Positions 1 to 7,808 of a stretch of 18,411 nt of DNA are shown here, in pieces (positions within the stretch are counted from its first letter, which is position 1; the number at the start of each line of letters is the position of its first letter). Position numbers and translations under genes: made by a program. Origin of the DNA: Penaeus vannamei (taxonomy: Eukaryota > Arthropoda > Malacostraca > Decapoda > Penaeidae). The stretch covers positions 11,192,155 to 11,210,565 of the forward strand of contig NC_091578.1 in NCBI RefSeq assembly GCF_042767895.1. The letters run 5' to 3'. The notes beneath the pieces were generated by a model. That model searched no databases and was not told the origin of the DNA. It saw only the letters and a program-made list of their open reading frames with translations.

Positions 1-185
1 TTTAACTAGTGAAGAATTATTCTTGAGATATTAAGATACATATATGTTTAAAAGAGCAGAGATTTTCGGAATGGAGAAAACGGTGTGATAAAAGCATTAA
101 GGTGAAAAAATGAATCGAAAATACTTTGGTATTTTTTTTTATATCAAGACGCTTGAAAATTGTGCAGGTATAAGTAATCTGTAAT
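1..185. other. AT-rich flank, no gene seen
   Basis: AT-rich sequence with no open frame of note and no recognisable RNA gene. It contains a short T-run near 131-139. It precedes the 109-bp duplication and shows no obvious relation to it. Confidence 0.6.
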
Positions 186-403
186 CGTTCCTATTTTAGA
201 ATTGCCTTATCCTTCTTGAAATGTGAAATAAAATATTCTTAGATATTTTGATTTATTTTATATTAAGCAGTTATTATTTGGAGATTCGTGTTGTCGTTCC
301 TATTTTAGAATTGTCTTATCCTTCTTGAAATATGAAATGAAATATTTTTAGATATTTTGATTTATCTTATATCAAGCAGTTATTATTTGGATATTCGTAT
401 TGT
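186..403. repeat. 109-bp tandem duplication, two diverged copies
   Basis: Copy 1 (186-294) and copy 2 (295-403) are directly adjacent, both begin CGTTCCTATTTTAGAATTG and both end in TTGT, with no length change between them. By eye they differ at about eight positions (for example GCCTTAT versus GTCTTAT, and GGAGATTCG versus GGATATTCG), so about 93% identical. This looks like an old tandem duplication that has since drifted. No coding potential is apparent in either copy. It is unrelated in sequence to the 33-bp array downstream. Confidence 0.9.
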
Positions 404-1135
404 TTCTTATCTGTCGCACACTAACAGCCCCGCCAATTAAAACAGAAATGTTGGTCCAAGGATAAAAATCCTCATTTCTTTTTCACTGAAACTCCAGAAA
501 TAGTGCCATGAGAGGAACTTTAGTCATATCATGTCCATGTGGAGAGAATTTATGGAATGAGTTGGTGAGTGGACTGTGAATAAGATGTTTATATCTTATA
601 CTGAACCCCTTCCCCTCTCATGAATAAAATCCGAGTATTACCTCTTTCTCATATTATGTAAAATAAACGAAATTTTAGATATGTTATTAGTGCAAGCCAA
701 TTGATGGTTACGTCCGAATAGCCTGTCTACTAATACAAAACATACAAACAAACGAAAACAAATAAACGAATAAAATTAAACCAGAAAAAATCCAAAACAG
801 TAATAGAAACAAAAAGGATAAAATGGAAATAAGAAAACCACACATCATCCATCAGGCTTAATGTTTACGCCCGTCGTCCTACTCATGTTATAAATTGACT
901 TAAAATAAAATACAGCTCCATCAGAGCTTTCGCCATAATATTAAAATGTTGGCCTTGAACAGACAGCTTAACATTTATGCTTTTTGCGATAAGCCACTTG
1001 TCAGCTTTCATTTGGGCGCTATTTATAGAAATGAAATAAAAACTCAAGTCAGTGCAGAAGTGAATCTAAATATCAACAGCACAGCATTTGCTTGCAAGTT
1101 GTAAAGCATAAAAGGCATCATAGAAAATATCTCTG
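404..1135. other. Unannotated AT-rich single-copy stretch
   Basis: Stops are frequent in all frames and no long open frame, RNA gene or repeat was recognised. An AATAAA hexamer occurs near 622 within TGAATAAAATCC, but no upstream coding frame supports reading it as a polyadenylation signal. Short A-rich runs (about 740-830) look like ordinary low-complexity sequence. Confidence 0.55.
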
Positions 1136-1560
1136 CAAAAAGTGATAAATGATAATCACAGCAATATTTCTGATTCTGATAATAGCGGAATTAATGGCGG
1201 AATTAATATGAGGCTAACAGTGACATCGGTGGTAAAACTAATGAGAACAAAGATGATAATGATGATGAAATAATCACACCAATGTAATAATAAGTATGGT
1301 GATACTAGTGATGTCACAAAGAAAATCTAATTGCAATAGCGATGCCGCTAAGGATACTTAATTAAAAAGATAATAGTGGCACGTGGAAAAAATGATAATG
1401 ATAATGAAAATGACAATGACACAAACAAATCAGTCATAACTATAGTAATAACGACAATAATAATGATGGCCATGAAAACAACAGTAAAAAATAAGTAATA
1501 ATAATAACAATAGTAAATGGATATATTCATCACAACAAGACTGATAACCATAAACATCCA
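1136..1560. repeat. Degenerate AAT/GAT/AAC simple sequence
   Basis: This stretch is rich in imperfect trinucleotide-like tracts, for example GATGATAATGATGATG around 1252-1267 and AATGATAATGATAATG around 1391-1406, followed by similar AACAATAATAATG runs. They are interrupted and never form a long pure microsatellite. A 69-codon open frame on the minus strand (1348-1557) translates to hydrophobic I/V/Y/F-rich low complexity, which is what this repeat gives in that frame, so I do not treat it as a gene. Confidence 0.7.
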
Positions 1561-1985
1561 ATATTCAAATCAGTATCATGACATACCACACTGATGAAAG
1601 CGGAAATAACAGCATTAATATTTGATAATCAACGAGCAATATCAAAACTAAAGACGAAATAATGATTGGTTAAGCAGGAGCAAAATTAAAAGACATACAA
1701 AAAACGTATAATTTCTATCAGGGTGTTTGTTGCGATAAACAGTTCACATGAACAAACTCTGTAGGTATCTTAAGGATAATATACTGGTAATCAATTAAAT
1801 GCCAAAGTAATGGGTGCCTGTTAGCTGATTGTAATAGCAGAATGACTTGATAGGAATGACTGAAAATGAGTGAGGCTATAATGGTAATGAAATTAAATTC
1901 CAAATTTCATAGCGTGACAAAATAAAGGAAATGAACGAGTAATTATATGATTTGTAAGTTCTTCAGTCTCCATTCATCTACTATT
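1561..1985. other. Unannotated AT-rich stretch
   Basis: No convincing gene, RNA or repeat. A 61-codon minus-strand open frame (1718-1903) has no recognisable domain, signal peptide or compositional support and is within the length expected by chance. Confidence 0.5.
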
Positions 1986-2114
1986 AATCTACTTATACTT
2001 CTATAATAATCTACCCTTATCACGTTACTATAAATCTACCCTTAAATGACCATCGGGCACCGTAAAATCTACTCTGAATTTACCCCAAACATCTAGTGTT
2101 TATCACCAATCTAC
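1986..2114. repeat. Cluster of five AATCTAC motifs
   Basis: The heptamer AATCTAC occurs at 1986, 2008, 2033, 2066 and 2108, usually followed by a CTTA- or TCTTA-like extension (TACCCTTA at 2011 and 2036, TACTCTTA at 2111). Spacings are 22, 25, 33 and 42 bp, so this is not a strict tandem repeat. It may be a decayed short minisatellite or a chance enrichment. Confidence 0.5.
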
Positions 2115-2485
2115 TCTTATTCAAATTTCCACCATGTGAAACCCAGCCTCAGATCTTCAACACTGCTCCGCTGCGTAATAATAAAGACAAACTAATGAAT
2201 AAAGACTTAGATAAATGAGGAAACAGACAGATATAAACGGTACTGATTATATAGTATACAGTCAGGGGAGGTAATTCCCTTGCGATGAGTCATCTCTCAT
2301 GGAAAGGTTAATCCGTGGATAATATATTCAAATAATTTTGCATGACCAGAACGTATTTGATTTAGATGACCGTTGGCAAAATATTGTTGGAGAATCCCGT
2401 TTTCTTTCCCCTTGGCTTCCTGCAGCTTGTAAATTACTCAACGTTAATATCATGCGAATTGGTTGACGAAGACGTACATGTCATA
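2115..2485. other. Unannotated single-copy stretch
   Basis: No gene, RNA or repeat is evident. An AP-1-like TGAGTCAT occurs at about 2286, and a small dyad around AGGTAATTCCCT lies near 2269; neither has supporting context. Confidence 0.5.
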
Positions 2486-2885
2486 GAAGGAAAATGTGAT
2501 AAAGAGAGAGGATAAAGACGTGGGGGTTAAAAGAGAATTAGAGGAAGGAGAAAGTGGTGAAAAAAGAAAACGTGGAGGTCGAGAAGCCTGAAGAAAAGAA
2601 AGTGGAAGAGACGAATGAGTGGAAGGAGTAACTATAGAAAAACAGAAGGTAAAGACGGAGCGTAGTGAATATTCAGAACATGAAACTGAAAAATAAAAAA
2701 GTTAAAAGGGAAAGAAAGAAAGAATACAGAACGAATCGACAATCATACTATTAGAAAAAATACAGAAAAAAATGAGAAAGAAATGGAGAGAATGAACAAA
2801 AAAATGGCCAACGAATGATAAATTATAGGAATAAGAAATACCAGTGACAGGAAAAACAACAGCTAAAACAAGAAAAAACGAAAGG
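2486..2885 (+). repeat. Purine-rich (A/G) tract
   Basis: The plus strand is dominated by A and G for about 400 bp, with runs such as AAAGAGAGAGGATAAAGA and GGAAAGAAAGAAAGAA. The tract is interrupted by scattered pyrimidines and has no fixed period. There is no open frame worth calling. It directly precedes a longer pyrimidine-rich tract, so the strand bias reverses at about 2900-2930. Confidence 0.75.
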
Positions 2886-2928
2886 ACATAATTGGACCAG
2901 GCAGAAACGTGATTATTTTTCTAAATCA

Positions 2929-3541
2929 GACGCCACTTCTACTTCTGTCTCTTCCCACTTCTCTGCTCCCTCCTTCTTACCTTCTGTCTTTCCTCTCCTC
3001 TTTTCTCTTTTTTTATCTTCTTTATTCCCAATCCAAGTTTCTCCTTCTCGTTCCTATTCTATACATTTTCTTCACCCATTCCCGTTCCATCTTTGCTTCT
3101 CATTCTCTCTCTTTTTCTTCAATCTCCTCATTTCACTTCTCATTCTCTGCTTTTATTCCCACTTCACTCTCCTCCTCATTCCCATCCGATTCGATTTCCC
3201 TTTTCATTCCCGCTACTATTCACTCTCCTTCATTCCTACATTATCTCTTCTTATTCCTCATTCCCATTCATTATTCTCCTTCATTCCCACTCACTCTTTC
3301 TTCTCTTTCTTCTGCATTCCCACTTCATCGTCATTTTAATCCGTTTTTCTACTCACTCTTTCTTCTGAATTCCATTTCCGCTTCCGTCCTCATTCCTACT
3401 CTACTCTCCTTCCTCTTTCATTTCCATTCTGTTTCCACTCACTCATTCTCCTCCTTGATTCTCACTCCATCCCTCTCCTTCTCCTTTCCTATCTTCTCCC
3501 TTTTTTTACCTCCTAACCACCCCTCTTTTCCCCTTTTCCAA
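2929..3541 (+). repeat. Pyrimidine-rich tract with degenerate CATTCCCAC/CACTC words
   Basis: The plus strand is overwhelmingly C and T for about 610 bp. The words CATTCCCA, CACTCACTC, CTCCTTC and TTCTTCT recur irregularly (for example around 3176, 3257, 3283 and 3429), suggesting a decayed minisatellite rather than a pure microsatellite. The tract lacks stops in one frame, so a 213-codon open frame spans 2909-3550. It encodes only S, F, L, P, H and T-rich low complexity with no domain, and other frames of the tract are also locally open. I read it as a compositional artefact, not a gene. Confidence 0.8.
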
Positions 3542-3572
3542 AGTACATAGCAAATAGTAATAACCTATAAGC

Positions 3573-3602
3573 AAGGTCTATATAAGTACGTATATAGACC
3601 TT
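3573..3602. repeat. 30-bp near-perfect palindrome at array edge
   Basis: Left arm AAGGTCTATATA (3573-3584) is the exact reverse complement of right arm TATATAGACCTT (3591-3602). The 6-bp centre AGTACG contains the palindrome GTAC, so the whole 30 bp is a dyad with one mismatched pair (A3585/G3590). It ends 12 bp before the first recognisable 33-bp unit at 3615. Such a hairpin could mark a transposon end or a break/insertion point, but I see no matching inverted terminal repeat, transposase or target-site duplication in the window. Confidence 0.85.
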
Positions 3603-3614
3603 ATACATCATCTT

Positions 3615-4230
3615 CAGAGAAAATGGGCAGCCTACTGGCCTTGTACCCAGAGAAAATGGGCAGCCGATTGACCTTGTTCCCAGAGAAAATGGGCAGCCGA
3701 TTGACCTTGTTCCCAGAGAAAATGGGCAGCCGATTGACCTTGTTCCCAGAGAAAATGGGCAGCCGATTGACCTTGTTCCCAGAGAAAATGGGCAGCTGAT
3801 TGACCTTGTTCCCAGAGAAAATGGGCAGCCTACTGGCCTTGTGCCCAGAGAAAATGGGCAGCCGATTGACCTTGTTCCCAGAGAAAATGGGCAGCCGATT
3901 GACCTTGTTCCCAGAGAAAATGGGCAGCCGATTGACCTTGTTCCCAGAGAAAATGGGCAGCCTACTGGCCTTGTGCCCAGAGAAAATGGGCAGCCGATTG
4001 ACCTCGTTCCCAGAGAAAATGGGCAGCCGATTGACCTTGTTCCCAGAGAAAATGGGCAGCCTACTGGCCTTGTGCCCAGAGAAAATGGGCAGCCGATTGA
4101 CCTTGTTCCCAGAGAAAATGGGCAGCCGATTGACCTTATTCCCAGAGAAAATGGGCAGCCGATTGACCTTGTTCCCAGAGAAAATGGGCAGCCTACTGGC
4201 CTTGTACCCAGAGAAAATGGGCAGCCGATT
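3615..4230. repeat. Array edge domain with CCTACTGGCC units
   Basis: The first approximately 18 units mix consensus TTGTTCC units with five units of the CCTACTGGCC subfamily (near 3631, 3831, 3961, 4060 and 4191). These carry three linked substitutions relative to CCGATTGACC. Terminal units are usually the most diverged part of a satellite, yet here they match consensus closely, apart from the first bases (CATCTTCAGAG at 3609-3619 in place of TTGTTCCCAGAG). Confidence 0.75.
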
Positions 4231-4289
4231 GACCTTGTTCCCAGAGAAAATGGGCAGCCGATTGACCTTGTTCCCAGAGAAAATGGGCA

Positions 4290-6110
4290 GCCGATTGACC
4301 TTGTACCCAGAGAAAATGGGCAGCCGATTGACCTCGTTCCCAGAGAAAATGGGCAGCCGATTGACCTCGTTCCCAGAGAAAATGGGCAGCCGATTGACCT
4401 CGTTCCCAGAGAAAATGGGCATCCGATTGACCTTGTTCCCAGAGAAAATGGGCAGCCGATTGACCTCGTTCCCAGAGAAAATGGGCAGCCGATTGACCTC
4501 GTTCCCAGAGAAAATGGGCATCCGATTGACCTCGTTCCCAGAGAAAATGGGCAGCCGATTGACCTTGTACCCAGAGAAAATGGGCAGCCGATTGACCTCG
4601 TTCCCAGAGAAAATGGGCAGCCGATTGACCTTGTACCCAGAGAAAATGGGCAGCCGATTGACCTCGTTCCCAGAGAAAATGGGCATCCGATTGACCTTGT
4701 TCCCAGAGAAAATGGGCAGCCGATTGACCTTGTACTCAGAGAAAATGGGCAGCCGATTGACCTTGTACCCAGAGAAAATGGGCAGCCGATTGACCTCGTT
4801 CCCAGAGAAAATGGGCAGCCGATTGACCTCGTTCCCAGAGAAAATGGGCATCCGATTGACCTTGTTCCCAGAGAAAATGGGCAGCCGATTGACCTTGTAC
4901 ACAGAGAAAATGGGCAGCCGATTGACCTTGTTCCCAGAGAAAATGGGCAGCCGATTGACCTTGTACCCAGAGAAAATGGGCAGCCGATTGACCTCGTTCC
5001 CAGAGAAAATGGGCAGCCGATTGACCTCGTTCCCAGAGAAAATGGGCAGCCGATTGACCTCGTTCCCAGAGAAAATGGGCAGCCGATTGACCTTGTTCCC
5101 AGAGAAAATGGGCAGCCGATTGACCTCGTTCCCAGAGAAAATGGGCAGCCGATTGACCTCGTTCCCAGAGAAAATGGGCAGCCGATTGACCTCGTTCCCA
5201 GAGAAAATGGGCAGCCGATTGACCTCGTTCCCAGAGAAAATGGGCAGCCGATTGACCTTGTTCCCAGAGAAAATGGGCAGCCGATTGACCTCGTTCCCAG
5301 AGAAAATGGGCAGCCGATTGACCTCGTTCCCAGAGAAAATGGGCAGCCGATTGACCTTGTTCCCAGAGAAAATGGGCAGCCGATTGACCTTGTTCCCAGA
5401 GAAAATGGACAGCCGATTGACCTCGTTCCCAGAGAAAATGGGCAGCCGATTGACCTCGTTCCCAGAGAAAATGGGCAGCCGATTGACCTCGTTCCCAGAG
5501 AAAATGGGCAGCCGATTGACCTTGTTCCCAGAGAAAATGGACAGCCGATTGACCTTGTTCCCAGAGAAAATGGGCAGCCGATTGACCTTGTTCCCAGAGA
5601 AAATGGGCAGCCGATTGACCTTGTTCCCAGAGAAAATGGACAGCCGATTGACCTCGTTCCCAGAGAAAATGGGCAGCCGATTGACCTCGTTCCCAGAGAA
5701 AATGGGCAGCCGATTGACCTCGTTCCCAGAGAAAATGGACAGCCGATTGACCTTGTTCCCAGAGAAAATGGGCAGCCGATTGACCTTGTTCCCAGAGAAA
5801 ATGGACAGCCGATTGACCTCGTTCCCAGAGAAAATGGGCAGCCGATTGACCTCGTTCCCAGAGAAAATGGGCAGCCGATTGACCTCGTTCCCAGAGAAAA
5901 TGGGCAGCCGATTGACCTTGTTCCCAGAGAAAATGGGCAGCCGATTGACCTTGTTCCCAGAGAAAATGGGCAGCCGATTGACCTCGTTCCCAGAGAAAAT
6001 GGGCAGCCGATTGACCTCGTTCCCAGAGAAAATGGGCAGCCGATTGACCTTGTTCCCAGAGAAAATGGGCAGCCGATTGACCTCGTTCCCAGAGAAAATG
6101 GGCAGCCGAT
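4290..6110. repeat. Array domain rich in CTCGTTCC units
   Basis: The CTCGTTCC variant alternates with TTGTTCC throughout this block, with GGGCAT units between about 4425 and 4860 and GGACAG units at about 5409, 5541, 5640, 5739 and 5805. The CCTACTGGCC subfamily is absent. Recurrent orders such as GGACAG followed by two or three CTCGTTCC units indicate local block duplications of 2-4 units (66-132 bp). Confidence 0.7.
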
Positions 6111-6138
6111 TGACCTTGTTCCCGGAGAAAATGGGCAT

Positions 6139-6618
6139 CCGATTGACCTTGTTCCCGGAGAAAATGGGCATCCGATTGACCTTGTTCCCAGAGAAAATGG
6201 GCATCCGATTGACCTTGTTCCCGGAGAAAATGGGCAGCCGATTGACCTTGTTCCCGGAGAAAATGGGCAGCCGATTGACCTTGTTCCCAGAGAAAATGGG
6301 CATCCGATTGACCTTGTTCCCAGAGAAAATGGGCAGCCGATTGACCTTGTACCCAGAGAAAATGGGCAGCCGATTGACCTTGTTCCCGGAGAAAATGGGC
6401 ATCCGATTGACCTTGTTCCCAGAGAAAATGGGCATCCGATTGACCTTGTTCCCGGAGAAAATGGGCAGCCGATTGACCTTGTTCCCGGAGAAAATGGGCA
6501 GCCGATTGACCTTGTTCCCAGAGAAAATGGGCATCCGATTGACCTTGTTCCCAGAGAAAATGGGCAGCCGATTGACCTTGTACCCAGAGAAAATGGGCAG
6601 CCGATTGACCTTGTTCCC
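6139..6618. repeat. 231-bp higher-order repeat (7 units), about 2.1 copies
   Basis: The rare CCCGGAG variant sits at 6154, 6220 and 6253, and again at 6385, 6451 and 6484, each shifted by exactly 231 bp. The GGGCAT units and the single TTGTACC unit follow the same offset. Period-231 identity fails at 6138 (T versus G) on the left and at 6619 on the right. This is a recent in-array tandem duplication of seven monomers. Confidence 0.9.
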
Positions 6619-6699
6619 AGAGAAAATGGGCAGCCGATTGACCTTGTTCCCAGAGAAAATGGGCAGCCGATTGACCTTGTACCCAGAGAAAATGGGCAA

Positions 6700-6945
6700 C
6701 CGATTGACCTTCTTCCCAGAGAAAATGGGCAATCGTTTGACCTTGTTCCCAGAGAAAATGGGCAGCCGATTGACCTTGTTTCCAGAGAAAATGGGCAGCC
6801 GATTGACCTTGTTTCCAGAGAAAATGGGCATCCGATTGACCTTCTTCCCAGAGAAAATGGGCAATCGTTTGACCTTGTTCCCAGAGAAAATGGGCAGCCG
6901 ATTGACCTTGTTTCCAGAGAAAATGGGCAGCCGATTGACCTTGTT
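6700..6945. repeat. 132-bp higher-order repeat (4 units), about 1.9 copies
   Basis: A distinctive pair of variants, CTTCTTCCC followed by CAATCGTTTGACC, starts at 6709 and again at 6841, exactly four monomers apart. The TTGTTTCC variant follows at 6778 and 6910 with the same shift. Identity ends at 6946, where CCC replaces the expected TCC. CAATCGTTTGACC was seen nowhere else in the array. Confidence 0.9.
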
Positions 6946-7375
6946 CCCAGAGAAAATGGACAGCCGATTGACCTTGTACCCAGAGAAAATGGGCAGCCGA
7001 TTGACCTCGTTCCCAGAGAAAATGGGCAGCCGATTGACCTTGTTCCCAGAGAAAATGGGCATCCGATTGACCTTGTACTCAGAGAAAATGGGCAGCCGAT
7101 TGACCTTGTTCCCAGAGAAAATGGGCAGCCGATTGACCTTGTACCCAGAGAAAATGGGCAGCCGATTGACCTTGTTCCCAGAGAAAATGGGCAGCCTACT
7201 GGCCTTGTACCCAGAGAAAATGGGCAGCCGATTGACCTTGTTCCCAGAGAAAATGGGCATCCGATTGACCTTGTACTCAGAGAAAATGGGCAGCCGATTG
7301 ACCTTGTTCCCAGAGAAAATGGGCAGCCGATTGACCTTGTACTCAGAGAAAATGGGCAGCCGATTGACCTTGTAC

Positions 7376-7808
7376 TCAGAGAAAATGGACAGCCGATTGA
7401 CCTTGTTCCCAGAGAAAATGGACAGCCGATTGACCTCGTTCCTAGAGAAAATGGGCATCCGATTGACCTTGTACTGAGAAAATGGGCAGCCGATTGACCT
7501 TGTTCCCAGAGAAAATGGGCAGCCGATTGACCTCGTTCCCAGAGAAAATGGGCAGCCTACTGGCCTTGTGCCCAGAGAAAATGGACAGCCGATTGACCTT
7601 GTTCCCAGAGAAAATGGACAGCCGATTGACCTCGTTCCTAGAGAAAATGGGCATCCGATTGACCTTGTACTGAGAAAATGGGCAGCCGATTGACCTTGTT
7701 CCCAGAGAAAATGGGCAGCCGATTGACCTCGTTCCCAGAGAAAATGGGCAGCCTACTGGCCTTGTGCCCAGAGAAAATGGACAGCCGATTGACCTTGTTC
7801 CCAGAGAA
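7376..7808. repeat. 196-bp higher-order repeat with a 31-bp unit, about 2.2 copies
   Basis: The order of variants repeats at 196 bp, which is six monomers minus the 2-bp deletion: GGACAG, GGACAG with CTCGTTCCTAGAG, GGGCAT ending GTACTGAG (7471 and 7667), consensus, CTCGTTCC, then CCTACTGGCC. The third partial copy diverges at about 7809, where GGGCAG replaces GGACAG. Because the period is not a multiple of three, reading frames rotate from copy to copy. Confidence 0.88.

Noticed and set aside
600..640. Polyadenylation signal AATAAA near 622
   Set aside because: AT-rich DNA contains this hexamer often, and there is no upstream coding frame or other 3'-end evidence.
1348..1557. 69-codon minus-strand hydrophobic open frame
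   Set aside because: Arises from AAT/GAT simple sequence read in reverse; low-complexity composition and no start context.
1718..1903. 61-codon minus-strand open frame
   Set aside because: Chance length, no recognisable motif or neighbouring gene structure.
2909..3550. 213-codon plus-strand open frame, S/F/L-rich
   Set aside because: It is the translation of a pyrimidine-rich tract, which lacks purine-containing stop codons. An internal 91-codon frame is open as well, and there is no domain or codon signal.
3573..3602. Rho-independent terminator
   Set aside because: The dyad is AT-rich, is not followed by a T-run, and the sequence is clearly not bacterial in character.
3601..7458. Minus-strand open frame of 1285 codons with 11-residue repeats (NKVNRLPIFSG)
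   Set aside because: The 33-bp monomer is 11 codons, so any stop-free frame stays open along the array. Open frames of similar size exist on both strands over the same bases, and there is no non-repetitive domain, promoter or start context.
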